Shown: positions 37,877 through 46,430, counted from the stretch's first letter. The stretch: 64,000 nucleotides of DNA from Aequorivita aurantiaca (GCF_030410135.1 NZ_JAUGQQ010000003.1:124001-188000), one strand, 5' to 3'. Numbers and translations are program-made. Notes: a model not told the origin generated them from the letters alone.

Positions 37877-38398
37877 ATGAGAAAGATTTACACACTTTTA
37901 TTATTCCTGCTTTTTTCAGCAGTCCTTCCGGCGCAAAACGTCAAGAATAACACCCAATTTATACCTCAATCTGAAGTACCACTTCCTGTATTGGAACGAC
38001 AAAAAAGTGTTTTCCCAACCAATTTTGTGTCTGAGTGGCAGGTTCAAAAAATAAATGAAATGCAAGATGCCCCTAACTTACGTTATATTGCAAAATTTGA
38101 GGAAGACGGTAGACCTGGTTTTTCAGCCTCGTATTTCCCCGATGGATTGTTACTTTACCATTCTGAATTTATTCCGGGGGAAATAATTCCAGCGCCTGTT
38201 CGCTTAAAGATTGAAGAAAATTATAAAGATTTCACCATCCATAATTCTGAATTTATATCTCTATATTATCCGCAACGGGAAATTTATTTGGTGAAATTAA
38301 TGGATGATATGCAGATGCAATATGTTTTTTACGACACAAACGGAAACGAAATTGATAAAAACAATCTTCCGGTGGAATTGCTATTTCTTTTGAGATAG
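37877..38398 (+). CDS. Secreted PepSY-like hypothetical protein
   Basis: 173 residues with a signal peptide (LLLFLLFSAVLPAQN). The mature part has alternating strands with YIAKFEEDGRPGFSASYFPDG and ends NLPVELLFLLR, which recalls the PepSY-like periplasmic domains of Bacteroidota. It probably works in the periplasm. It is followed by the noncoding leader region of asnB. Function unknown. Confidence 0.65.
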   Translation: MRKIYTLLLFLLFSAVLPAQNVKNNTQFIPQSEVPLPVLERQKSVFPTNFVSEWQVQKINEMQDAPNLRYIAKFEEDGRPGFSASYFPDGLLLYHSEFIPGEIIPAPVRLKIEENYKDFTIHNSEFISLYYPQREIYLVKLMDDMQMQYVFYDTNGNEIDKNNLPVELLFLLR

Positions 38399-38553
38399 TT
38401 ATAAGATTACTAATAGGATGGGTTTGAAGCATTAAAGCATTTCATCGGAATTTTCATTTCATTGAACAATTAAATGAATTTTCTTCGGAAAATTTTTGGA
38501 AAGCTTAAATTTATTACATTAAATTAGCCAAACAGTTAAAGCAAAAGAAGTTT

Positions 38554-38613
38554 ATGATACGTTTCAGATTAAATAATAATAATAATAATAATAATAATAA
38601 CGAGCTGCCGTAA
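38554..38613 (+). CDS. Leader peptide with ten consecutive asparagines (asnB attenuator)
   Basis: A 19-codon ORF: MIRFRL, ten Asn codons (nine AAT and one AAC), then ELP and TAA. It has an ATG start with AAGAAG a few bases upstream and a stop only one base before the antiterminator arm. The size and position, and the regulated amino acid being the product of the downstream gene, match classical attenuation leader peptides. The poly-Asn could be an accidental trinucleotide tract, but the in-frame ATG, stop and the RNA structures argue against that. TTTTTG (38493-38498) and TACATTAA (38515-38522) are a possible promoter. Confidence 0.8.
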   Translation: MIRFRLNNNNNNNNNNELP

Positions 38614-38614
38614 C

Positions 38615-38670
38615 AAAAACTTGTCGCGATATAGGGCCTGTCAAGTTTTTTCTTGACAGGCTTTTTTTTT
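38615..38670 (+). promoter_or_regulatory. Antiterminator/terminator attenuator of asnB
   Basis: Terminator: GCCTGTCAAG (38636-38645), six T, CTTGACAGGC (38652-38661), then nine T; a perfect ten-pair stem. Antiterminator: AAAAACTTG (38615-38623) can pair perfectly with CAAGTTTTT (38642-38650). The two structures share 38642-38645 and cannot coexist. The antiterminator's 5' arm starts one base after the leader stop codon, so a ribosome finishing the leader would cover it, while a ribosome stalled on Asn codons would leave it free. This predicts read-through into asnB when charged Asn-tRNA is scarce. Confidence 0.8.
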
Positions 38671-38671
38671 A

Positions 38672-38747
38672 CATCCCCCTTGCCCCCTTTCAAAGGGGGA
38701 ATTTTGAAGTAAAAGCTCCTTCCCCCTTTAAAGGGAGGGCTGGGATG
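38672..38747. repeat. REP-like imperfect palindromic element
   Basis: Begins CATCCC and ends GGGATG, with inner palindromes CCCCCTTT-C-AAAGGGGG and CCCTTTAAAGGG. Such C/G-rich hairpins are common dispersed elements in flavobacterial genomes. It lies in the 5' untranslated region of asnB between the attenuator and the ATG. No second copy in the window. Confidence 0.6.
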
Positions 38748-38788
38748 CGATTTTTTTAATAAGTAACTAACCAATAAAAATTGAAATC

Positions 38789-40456
38789 ATGTGTGGAATT
38801 GTATGTGCATTCAAACTTAAAGAACCAGCGGAATCGCTTAGGCTTCAAGTATTATCAATGTCGAAATGTATCCGTCACCGCGGGCCGGACTGGAGCGGAA
38901 TTTTCAGCAACGACAAAACAATTATGGCACACGAGCGGCTCGCGATTGTGGATCCAACTTCTGGGAAACAACCGCTTTTCAGCAGTGATGGCAACTTGGT
39001 ACTCGCCGCAAATGGTGAAGTCTATAATCATATGGAACTTCGGAAGCAATTCAAAAATTATGACTTCCAAACCAAGAGCGACTGCGAGGTAATCCTTCCT
39101 TTATACAAGGAAAAAGGTTCAAGCTTTTTAGATGAAATGAACGGCATCTTCGGCTTTGCACTTTACGATATAGAAAATGACAACTACTTTGTGGCGCGTG
39201 ACCATATGGGAATCATTCCGCTATATATGGGATGGGACCAGCATGGCACATTTTATGTAGCTTCGGAACTGAAAGCCTTGGAAGGCGTTTGTACCAAAAT
39301 TGAACTCTTTCCTCCCGGCCATTATTTGGACAGTCGCGAAGGCGAACTGAAACGTTGGTACTCTCGCGATTGGATGGATTATGAAAACGTAAAGGACAAC
39401 GAAACCAACATTGCGGAACTCCGCAAGGCAATGCAAGCCGCCGTACACCGCCAATTGATGAGTGATGTGCCTTACGGCGTTTTACTTTCCGGGGGGCTGG
39501 ACAGCAGCATTACTTCCGCCATTGCAAAAAAATATGCCGAAAAGCGTATTGAAAGCGAAGATACGGAAGGCGCTTGGTGGCCACAGCTGCACAGTTTTGC
39601 CATCGGTTTGGAAGGCAGCCCAGATCTAGCCGCAGCACAAAAAGTGGCAGACCATTTAAAGACTGTACATCACGAAATAAAATTCACAATCCAAGAGGGT
39701 ATTGACGCCATTCGCGATGTAATTTACCACCTCGAAACCTATGACATCACCACCATCCGTGCCAGCACGCCTATGTATTTAATGGCCCGCGCCATTAAGG
39801 CGATGGGCATAAAAATGGTGCTGAGCGGTGAAGGGGCCGATGAAATTTTTGGCGGCTACCTTTATTTTCACAAAGCGCCAAACGCAGAGGAATTTCATAA
39901 AGAAAATGTGCGCAAGTTGGACAAACTGCATATGTACGATTGCCTTCGCGCCAACAAGTCACTGGCCAGTTGGGGCATTGAGGGGCGCGTACCTTTCCTC
40001 GATAAGGAATTTATGGACGTGGCAATGCGCATCAACCCGCAGGACAAAATGATAAATGGTGAGCGAATGGAAAAGTGGGTGTTGCGAAAGGCTTTTGAGG
40101 ATATGTTGCCCGAAAGCGTGGCCTGGCGCCAAAAGGAACAATTTAGCGACGGCGTGGGCTACAGCTGGATTGATACCTTAAAGGAAATGGTAGCAAACAA
40201 AGTAACCGACGAGCAATTGGCAAACGCCAAATACAAGTTTCCCATCCAAACGCCCACCAGCAAAGAGGAGTTTTATTACCGAAGCATTTTTGCCGAACAT
40301 TTTCCCAGCGACACCGCCGCACTGAGTGTACCCTCCGTTCCATCTGTGGCGTGCAGCAGTCCCGTTGCTTTGGAGTGGGATGCCAGTTTTAAAAATATGA
40401 ACGATCCAAGCGGAAGGGCGGTTAAGAATGTGCATGCAGATGCCTATGCTAAGTAG
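38789..40456 (+). CDS. asnB: Asparagine synthetase B (glutamine-hydrolysing)
   Basis: A 555-residue cytoplasmic enzyme making asparagine from aspartate, glutamine and ATP. The class II glutaminase begins MCGIVCAF with catalytic Cys2, followed by CIRHRGPD and ANGEVYNH. The synthetase domain has the PP-loop LLSGGLDSS and GEGADEIFGGYLYF. Length matches E. coli AsnB. Its leader contains an Asn-rich peptide and an attenuator, so expression is probably controlled by the charging of tRNA-Asn. No other amino acid gene follows; it appears to be monocistronic. Confidence 0.95.
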   Translation: MCGIVCAFKLKEPAESLRLQVLSMSKCIRHRGPDWSGIFSNDKTIMAHERLAIVDPTSGKQPLFSSDGNLVLAANGEVYNHMELRKQFKNYDFQTKSDCEVILPLYKEKGSSFLDEMNGIFGFALYDIENDNYFVARDHMGIIPLYMGWDQHGTFYVASELKALEGVCTKIELFPPGHYLDSREGELKRWYSRDWMDYENVKDNETNIAELRKAMQAAVHRQLMSDVPYGVLLSGGLDSSITSAIAKKYAEKRIESEDTEGAWWPQLHSFAIGLEGSPDLAAAQKVADHLKTVHHEIKFTIQEGIDAIRDVIYHLETYDITTIRASTPMYLMARAIKAMGIKMVLSGEGADEIFGGYLYFHKAPNAEEFHKENVRKLDKLHMYDCLRANKSLASWGIEGRVPFLDKEFMDVAMRINPQDKMINGERMEKWVLRKAFEDMLPESVAWRQKEQFSDGVGYSWIDTLKEMVANKVTDEQLANAKYKFPIQTPTSKEEFYYRSIFAEHFPSDTAALSVPSVPSVACSSPVALEWDASFKNMNDPSGRAVKNVHADAYAK

Positions 40457-40475
40457 GGATTAGGATTCGTGGTAG

Positions 40476-40507
40476 GTATTCAGTTGTTAGTATTCAGTGT
40501 TCAGTGG
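40476..40507. repeat. Short degenerate ATTCAGT repeat tract
   Basis: Two GTATTCAGT units and one GTTCAGTGG in about 32 bases. A reverse-complement relative is at 55597-55625. Such tracts occur in flavobacterial intergenic DNA. The rest of the 286-base gap after asnB holds no gene or clear signal that I can see. Confidence 0.4.
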
Positions 40508-40742
40508 TAGAAATTTAATCTCGAAAAAAAAACGACCAAAATAGAACGTAGAAATATGAAATCAAGATTTGAACGAATGCTTTTCCCAAAACAGGATTCT
40601 AGATTTATTTACTTCCCTCCTTTAACTTTTAAAATGATTTCGTTGTTAAATAATGTTAGGATTTATGGTAAAGCGCTGAGAATTTAATAGCTTGTATTCA
40701 GAATTATTAAAATCAAATTTTATCAATCTAAAATTTTAAATT

Positions 40743-40883
40743 ATGAAAACACCAAATTTTGAAGACAAACAAGGAAAGCACCCCATTCCCCACGCCAAAG
40801 GAATTGCCAAGGACGATAACCTCAATCCAAAATCGCAAACGGATGGAAAAGGTGCAAAAAAAGAAAAGAAGGAAGAAGAGTAA
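40743..40883 (+). CDS. 46-residue hydrophilic small protein
   Basis: A short gene, MKTPNFEDKQGKHPIPHAKG to GAKKEKKEEE, very rich in Lys, Asp, Glu, Asn and Pro with no hydrophobic core; predicted disordered. The next gene encodes a similar small protein 37 bases on, so the two may form a two-gene transcript ending in a terminator. They resemble small stress-related proteins in composition, but the role is unknown. Confidence 0.55.
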   Translation: MKTPNFEDKQGKHPIPHAKGIAKDDNLNPKSQTDGKGAKKEKKEEE

Positions 40884-40920
40884 ATTGAACAAGTTATAAC
40901 CGAATTCAAAAAATATCAAG

Positions 40921-41127
40921 ATGGAAAAGAAAACACCAATGCTAGATCCCAAAAATAAAAACGAACAAAATATAGAAAAGCAAGATGGGCCGGAAGAACC
41001 AAATTCCAAACCTGAAGCCGTAAAGGAACCTAAAAAGGAAAATTCCAAAGAGGTGCCAGAATCCAATGACCCTGCGGGTTATAGCGAATCTGGAAATATT
41101 AAGAAATCTCCTATTAAGAAAAAATAG
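40921..41127 (+). CDS. 68-residue hydrophilic Lys/Glu/Pro-rich small protein
   Basis: Begins MEKKTPMLDPKNKNE and ends GNIKKSPIKKK. It is strongly charged, almost free of hydrophobic residues and probably disordered. It resembles the preceding 46-residue protein in composition, with a start 37 bases after that stop. The stop codon lies inside the downstream terminator stem. No family recognised. Confidence 0.6.
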   Translation: MEKKTPMLDPKNKNEQNIEKQDGPEEPNSKPEAVKEPKKENSKEVPESNDPAGYSESGNIKKSPIKKK

Positions 41128-41137
41128 GAGATTTTTA
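41104..41137 (+). terminator. Terminator overlapping the end of the small protein gene
   Basis: AAATCTCCTA (41104-41113) pairs with TAGGAGATTT (41125-41134), followed by T-rich sequence. The 3' arm contains the gene's stop codon TAG. Confidence 0.75.
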
Positions 41138-41185
41138 TTTTAAAATTCCAATTTCAAATGCGAAATTCCAAATTCTAAAATTCAA

Positions 41186-43729
41186 CTATCCATTCTTCCG
41201 AAGTACCTCCAATGGAGAGCTCATTAAAACTCCGCGAATGTTGCTTAATCCTATTACCAAAACCAATAGGGAGATTCCGGGTAAGAAAACTAAAAATGGC
41301 AATATTGATGGTGTAAAGGGTTCCTCAAATACAAATAGTGCCAATAACAAACTGCTAACTAGTGCCAAAAGTATTCCCAAGAGACTGCCCAAAATTCCCA
41401 AAAATAAATATTCCAGGGCCGTGATGCTCAATATCTGCTTGTTTTTTGCGCCGAGGGTCCGCAGCAATACACTCTCTTTTATACGCTGATATTTACTGGT
41501 ACGTACGGAGCCAATTAATACAATTATTCCCGTAAGGATACTGAAGAATGCCATAAAATTTATAATCCATGAAACCTTATTCAGAATATCCTCTACTACG
41601 GCAAACATTTGTCTTAAATCAATTACGGAAACATTTGGGAATTTGGTTACCAGCTCCCGCTGCAGGTTTGCCGAACGCTCCTCAGTGGGAGCATAGGTTG
41701 CCAAAACATGGAATTGTGGCGCGCTTTCCAAAACGCCTGCTGGAAAAACGACTGAAAAATTAGGCTGAAGGGTTGTCCAATCCACTTTTCGAATGCTTGC
41801 AACCTCAGTTTGCATTAGCACCCCTTGCACATTAAAAACCATAGCATCGCCAACCGTTACATTGGCATCTTCCGCCAGATTTTCGGAAATGGAGATTTGG
41901 ATGGTTTCGTCTGCACTTTGCTCTGTCACCCACTGTCCTGCCAAAATTTCTTCGGAATCGGTAAGCTTATTGCGATAGGTGGTCCTAAACTCATGATTTA
42001 AAAGCCAGCTTTTGATCATGGATGTACTATCCGTTCGCAATTCATTTACCGATTCATTTTTTATGCTATGCAGCCGCATAGTAACCAGCGGAATATTATC
42101 CAAGACCGGTAGATTATTTGCTTTAAAAGTGCTTACAACCTCCCCGACTTGATCCGGTTGTACGTCTATGGTAATAAGATTTGCACTTTCGGCAGTTTGC
42201 CCCAAGGCGGCTTTATCCATTAAAATATATTTTGTAAAGTGTAGTGTGCTAATTAAAAATGTTCCCAAACCTATAGCGACCAGCAGCACAATAGTTTGAT
42301 TGTTGGGACGAAATAAATTCAGCAAACTTTGCCTTGTAGTAAATCCGGCGCCCTTCGGAAAATATTTCTTAACCAAGTGCATTGTAAATGTGGCAATACT
42401 CGTCAAAATTCCGAAGGTTATAAATACTCCTCCTATGAACGCAAGCGCAAATAAAAAATCCCGAAGCAACCAATAGGAAATGGCATATAAAAACAAAACA
42501 ATAACGGCGATGGCAACGAAGCGAGCCTTATGAGCTTGTTTTGAAGTCTCGCCGCTAAATCGCAACACTTCCAAGGGCGAAACGTACCAAGTGCGCAGAA
42601 GTGGTAGTAACGCAAATAAAATTGACATCACCAAGCCCAGAAGTACTCCCATAATTATAGGTTGCGCAGTAATAGTTATGGTTAAATCAAACGGTAGAAA
42701 TTCCTTTAATACGATCGGAAAAAGCTGCTGAAGCCCTACCCCAATTAGAGTTCCGATTAGGCCCCCCAAGATGCCAATTCCCGCAATTTGTATCAAGAAA
42801 ATCAAAAAGCTTTGTTTTCGGGATGCGCCCAAACATTTTAGAATCGCTATGGCCTTTATTTTTTCCTTTATATAAATATTAACCGAACTGGCAATTCCTA
42901 CACAGCCCAACAGCAGTGCGATGAAGGCGGTTAGGTTTAAGAAAGAACCAACATTTTCATACCGGCGGCCTAATCTACTGCTCGTACTGGTGTGGGTATC
43001 CAAATCTGCATTTTCCGCTTCCAGTATTGGTTGGAGCTTTTCTTCCAACGCGATTAAATCTGCATTGGGTTGTTTGTAATAAAACTGATATTCCTTTCGG
43101 CTTCCGAACTGCAACAGCTCTGTACCCGCTACAAACCGGGAGGGAATAATCACCATTGGGGCAACCGAACTTGCTACAGCAGAATTTCCGGGAATCGCGT
43201 TTAATGCACCAGCGATGGGCAAGGTTATTTCGCCAATTTTAATAGAATCGCCAGCGTTCAAATTATATTGCAACATTAAAGTGGCGTCCACCAAAGCCCC
43301 GCCGGAAGTTTGATAGTTAAAGGCGGCTTGTACGGGCTGTGTTTCCAAATCTCCATAAAAAGGAAAATCGCCCTGTAATCCGCGGACGCGTACCAATTTC
43401 GTTCCATTTTTTTTAGGAAAGGCAACCATTGAAACAAAATTCACTTCCGAAGCATCGGGTTTCAGGGAATCTATAATTGCTTGCGCCCGCTCGTTCGGAA
43501 CCTGATCTGTATCAATAAGAAAATCGGCACCCATCAAGGATTTTGATTGCCGCTGAATATTGTCAGTAAGGTTTTGGCTGAAGAGTTGAATGGAAACTAC
43601 GGCTGCAATGCCTAAAATAATGGAAGCCATAAAAAGTAACAGTCGCGCCCGGCTTGCCTTTGCATCACGCCAAGCCATCTTAAAAAGCCAAGAGAGATTC
43701 ACTGTAGATTTTAACTGGGAATTTTTCAA
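41186..43729 (-). CDS. ABC exporter permease, YbbP-like (two FtsX domains)
   Basis: 847 residues with an N-terminal helix (residues 29-50), a large periplasmic region (about 55-250), six or more helices, a second periplasmic region (about 505-720) and four C-terminal helices. Repeats of the FtsX-type core (GCVGIASSVNIYIKEKIKAI, then GSVRTSKYQRIKESVLLRTLG) show a duplicated MacB/FtsX unit as in YbbP. The first base of its ATG is inside the stop of the ATPase gene (ATGA). The divergent gene is a TesA-like hydrolase, repeating the E. coli ybbP-ybbA-tesA order. Substrate unknown. Confidence 0.88.
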   Translation of the reverse strand: MKNSQLKSTVNLSWLFKMAWRDAKASRARLLLFMASIILGIAAVVSIQLFSQNLTDNIQRQSKSLMGADFLIDTDQVPNERAQAIIDSLKPDASEVNFVSMVAFPKKNGTKLVRVRGLQGDFPFYGDLETQPVQAAFNYQTSGGALVDATLMLQYNLNAGDSIKIGEITLPIAGALNAIPGNSAVASSVAPMVIIPSRFVAGTELLQFGSRKEYQFYYKQPNADLIALEEKLQPILEAENADLDTHTSTSSRLGRRYENVGSFLNLTAFIALLLGCVGIASSVNIYIKEKIKAIAILKCLGASRKQSFLIFLIQIAGIGILGGLIGTLIGVGLQQLFPIVLKEFLPFDLTITITAQPIIMGVLLGLVMSILFALLPLLRTWYVSPLEVLRFSGETSKQAHKARFVAIAVIVLFLYAISYWLLRDFLFALAFIGGVFITFGILTSIATFTMHLVKKYFPKGAGFTTRQSLLNLFRPNNQTIVLLVAIGLGTFLISTLHFTKYILMDKAALGQTAESANLITIDVQPDQVGEVVSTFKANNLPVLDNIPLVTMRLHSIKNESVNELRTDSTSMIKSWLLNHEFRTTYRNKLTDSEEILAGQWVTEQSADETIQISISENLAEDANVTVGDAMVFNVQGVLMQTEVASIRKVDWTTLQPNFSVVFPAGVLESAPQFHVLATYAPTEERSANLQRELVTKFPNVSVIDLRQMFAVVEDILNKVSWIINFMAFFSILTGIIVLIGSVRTSKYQRIKESVLLRTLGAKNKQILSITALEYLFLGILGSLLGILLALVSSLLLALFVFEEPFTPSILPFLVFLPGISLLVLVIGLSNIRGVLMSSPLEVLRKNG

Positions 43730-44415
43730 ATGTTTACTGTTGCTTCATTCGTTAAAATCTTTCCACCTTTCAATCTTAGGATCTGTTGGGTTTTTGCCGC
43801 TAAATCCAAATCGTGCGTGATCATCACTAAAGTAGTGCCTGCCTCCTCATTGAGGTCAAAAAGTAGCTGTATCACCTTGCTGCCGGTTTCTTCGTCTAAA
43901 TTTCCGGTGGGCTCGTCAGCAAATAAAATAGCGGGATTATTGGAAAAAGCCCGTGCTACGGCAACACGCTGTTGCTCCCCGCCCGATAATTGTGAGGGGT
44001 AATGATGGATGCGATTTGCCAAACCAACTTTCTGCAAAAGTTCCTTCGCTCTGGCAACGGCGTTTTTTGCACCTTGCAGCTCTAAAGGCACACTTACATT
44101 TTCTAGGGCAGTTAATGTGGGTAATAATTGAAAATCCTGAAAAATAAATCCTACATTTTTATTGCGAAGTTGGGCCCGCTCATCCTCATTGAGGGTATTT
44201 AGATCATATCCACACAATTCCACAGTGCCGGCACTGGGAGTATCGAGTCCAGCGGCTAATCCTAATAAGGTTGTTTTTCCACTTCCCGAGGGACCGACTA
44301 TGGAAAAAGTTTGTCCTCTTTGAACGTCAAAGGAAATATTTTGTAACACGGTTAATTGCTTGGAACCGCTACTATAAGTTTTCCCCAGCCCATTAATCTT
44401 TAATATCTTTGTCAT
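43726..44415 (-). CDS. ABC exporter ATPase, YbbA-like
   Basis: 229 residues: Walker A GPSGSGKTT, Q-loop FQDFQLLPTL, signature LSGGEQQR, Walker B ILFADEPTGNLDEETG. It powers the permease encoded next on the same strand. The stop overlaps the permease ATG by four bases, a fixed-ratio arrangement. MacB/LolD/YbbA subfamily by motif. A TATTTTTA promoter on the minus strand is at 44432-44425. Confidence 0.92.
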   Translation of the reverse strand: MTKILKINGLGKTYSSGSKQLTVLQNISFDVQRGQTFSIVGPSGSGKTTLLGLAAGLDTPSAGTVELCGYDLNTLNEDERAQLRNKNVGFIFQDFQLLPTLTALENVSVPLELQGAKNAVARAKELLQKVGLANRIHHYPSQLSGGEQQRVAVARAFSNNPAILFADEPTGNLDEETGSKVIQLLFDLNEEAGTTLVMITHDLDLAAKTQQILRLKGGKILTNEATVNI

Positions 44416-44457
44416 TTAAATTTTTAAAAATAGTCGCCATTATGCCGAAGTCCAAAA
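44404..44457. promoter_or_regulatory. Overlapping divergent promoters between ybbA-like and tesA-like genes
   Basis: Plus strand: TATCTTTG at 44404-44411 inside the first codons of the ATPase gene, 31 bases before the tesA-like ATG at 44442. Minus strand: TTTTG (44457-44453), a 20-base spacer and TATTTTTA (44432-44425). The two transcription starts would lie within about 20 bases of each other, so the units are probably mutually affected. Confidence 0.5.
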
Positions 44458-45197
44458 CTACACAAAGCCTTTTAAATAGTACAGATTCCAAGTTTCGAAA
44501 CCTCATAAAGTTTTGTTATTTATTGATGGCTTTTGTGTTGATATCCTGTGGGAATGAGACGAAATCAAAGGCTCAGGTAGACTCCAATGAAAATGAAACT
44601 ACTGAATCTGAAACCACAGAAAAAACTTCCGGCAGGACTATATTGTTTTTTGGTGACAGCATTACTGCTGGGTACGGTCTGGATGATACCAATGATGCTT
44701 TTCCTGGAATAATTCAGGGGAAGATTGATTCCTTAGGTTTAAATTACGAAGTCGTAAATTCCGGTGTGAGCGGCGAAACTTCCGCTGGCGGCAGAAGCAG
44801 AATTGAGTGGATTTTAAATCAGAACATTGATATATTCGTGCTTGAATTGGGCGCAAACGATGGGTTGCGCGGTGTAGCAATCACTGAAACAAAAGCCAAT
44901 TTACAGGCAATTATTGACACTGTGAAATCGAAAAGCCCAAATACCAAAATTGTGCTTGCGGGAATGCAAATGCCTCCAAATATGGGGCAAGAATATACTA
45001 CACAATTCAAGGATATTTTCACCGAATTAGCTTCGGAAAATAATATTGCCTTTATTCCATTTATTTTGGAGGATGTGGGGGGCGTGAAGGAATTGAACCA
45101 ACAGGATGGAATTCATCCCACAGCGGAAGGCCATAAAATTGTGGCTGAAAATGTTTGGAAGGTTCTTGAAAGATTGATTGATGAAAAGAAAGGTTGA
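44442..45197 (+). CDS. tesA: TesA-like SGNH/GDSL esterase, lipoprotein
   Basis: 251 residues from the ATG at 44442; the TTG at 44409 would lie inside the promoter. A long N-region and hydrophobic helix end with lipobox LISCG (Cys36). Block I GDSITAG has nucleophile Ser73; block II GVSGETSAGG; block III LGANDGLRG; block V DGIHPTAEGH with the Asp and His. TesA hydrolyses acyl esters and thioesters in the periplasm; this one is probably membrane tethered. Divergent from the YbbA/YbbP-like genes as in E. coli. Confidence 0.9.
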   Translation: MPKSKTTQSLLNSTDSKFRNLIKFCYLLMAFVLISCGNETKSKAQVDSNENETTESETTEKTSGRTILFFGDSITAGYGLDDTNDAFPGIIQGKIDSLGLNYEVVNSGVSGETSAGGRSRIEWILNQNIDIFVLELGANDGLRGVAITETKANLQAIIDTVKSKSPNTKIVLAGMQMPPNMGQEYTTQFKDIFTELASENNIAFIPFILEDVGGVKELNQQDGIHPTAEGHKIVAENVWKVLERLIDEKKG

Positions 45198-45232
45198 TCC
45201 AATCAAGAACTTCCCGCGCATATAAAAGTATT

Positions 45233-45574
45233 TTAAATATTTTTAAACCACTCTTCAAACTTCTTTCCTAAAAAGGGAACTGGAGTTTCTACTTTATTAA
45301 TTGCATTCATTAAGCCTTTTATCCATAAAAAAAGCAGGACAAACATTCCAAAAAAGGAAATAATCCATCCCAAAATAGGAATTATATTCAGAAGGCCCAA
45401 TGCAAAACCACAGCATGCAAGTCCGAGAGATTGCCTTATATGATAATTGACCAAAGGTTTCTTTTCCTTATTCAACATAAAAGCAATGATCAAACCTATT
45501 ATGGTTATGTATGCTATTACGGCCAAATTTGTATTGTTTTCCTGAGTGCTGTGATTTTCAATTTGTGTTTCCAT
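45233..45574 (-). CDS. DUF4870-family membrane protein
   Basis: 113 residues with three hydrophobic segments: NLAVIAYITIIGLIIAFML, YHIRQSLGLACCGFALG, PFLGKKFEEWFKNI. Close in layout to the protein at 13138. Function unknown. Confidence 0.85.
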   Translation of the reverse strand: METQIENHSTQENNTNLAVIAYITIIGLIIAFMLNKEKKPLVNYHIRQSLGLACCGFALGLLNIIPILGWIISFFGMFVLLFLWIKGLMNAINKVETPVPFLGKKFEEWFKNI

Positions 45575-45622
45575 GGTTGTTTTGTAATTAATATGAGATT
45601 AAGTTTATATTTTATTAAAGAA

Positions 45623-46372
45623 TTAATCCGTCACTAACGGAAGCGGTTTTTTAATCCAAGTGCCCTTCTCATCTTGGATGTAATAATTATAATCTCCAAC
45701 GGTTGCCCAATATGGATTAGGGCCAAAATTCTCCAATTCTAGCATAAAATTGTCGCGATTTATATGCGTTACCACTTGATTTTTGCTAAATATATTTGTA
45801 AAATTCAATTCGGCTACCGGTAACTTTACATCACCATCCATCGTATTAAAACCGTAGATAATATTTGAATTAAGGGAAATGTCTTCCGTAATAAAAACAT
45901 TTTGTTGTCCCATCATTTTTTTGTAGTGCATCGTAAAACCTTTACTATGAATGTTGGGCTGGACGATATTGCTTTGATCAATAACCTTTTTCTCGGGAAG
46001 TTCTATAAATTCAATAAAATCATCAGATTCTGGAAGTTCCCTTTCTGCGTCCCCCCTCCCATCTTCGATAAATATGGATTGTTGTAATGACACCACTTTT
46101 TCATCGTGGCCATTGTTGCCAAAAACGTAATAATTACCCAAGCTATCCGCAATCACAAAATCTATCATTTCATCGTTTGGAATGTAGAGGAAGTTTCCCG
46201 TTTCGCTGTTGTGATAAATCCAAAACTCTCCTTGCCTATCGGGTGACTTATATGAATAGATAAGCGCTTCATCAAAATAGACAGTTGGAGGCGTTTCGCT
46301 AATAGCATCATCAGAGTTTTGCGCCGCATACATACTCATAGCAAAGAGAAAGAGGAGTTTTAAAATCTTCAT
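45623..46372 (-). CDS. Secreted hypothetical protein
   Basis: 249 residues with a short signal peptide (LKLLFLFAMSMYAAQNSDD) and beta-rich sequence, including FDEALIYSYKSPDRQGEFWIY and FGPNPYWATVGDYNYY. Acidic overall. It is last in a leftward group of envelope genes (gaps of about 50 bases). No recognised family. Confidence 0.65.
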   Translation of the reverse strand: MKILKLLFLFAMSMYAAQNSDDAISETPPTVYFDEALIYSYKSPDRQGEFWIYHNSETGNFLYIPNDEMIDFVIADSLGNYYVFGNNGHDEKVVSLQQSIFIEDGRGDAERELPESDDFIEFIELPEKKVIDQSNIVQPNIHSKGFTMHYKKMMGQQNVFITEDISLNSNIIYGFNTMDGDVKLPVAELNFTNIFSKNQVVTHINRDNFMLELENFGPNPYWATVGDYNYYIQDEKGTWIKKPLPLVTD

Positions 46373-46430
46373 ATTTTGGATTTACTGGTTTTTATTTTAC
46401 GAAATTTAATAAAGAATGAGCTTTTAAAAA

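Noticed and set aside
38569-38601. Simple (AAT)n microsatellite
   Set aside because: The tract is in frame in a short ORF with ATG and stop, and is followed by a perfect attenuator before asnB, so it is reported as a leader peptide rather than a plain repeat.
38781-39092. Plus-strand frame overlapping the start of asnB
   Set aside because: A different frame of asnB with no recognisable domain.
44409-44441. TTG start of the TesA-like protein
   Set aside because: It lies within the TATCTTTG promoter element; the ATG at 44442 is used instead.
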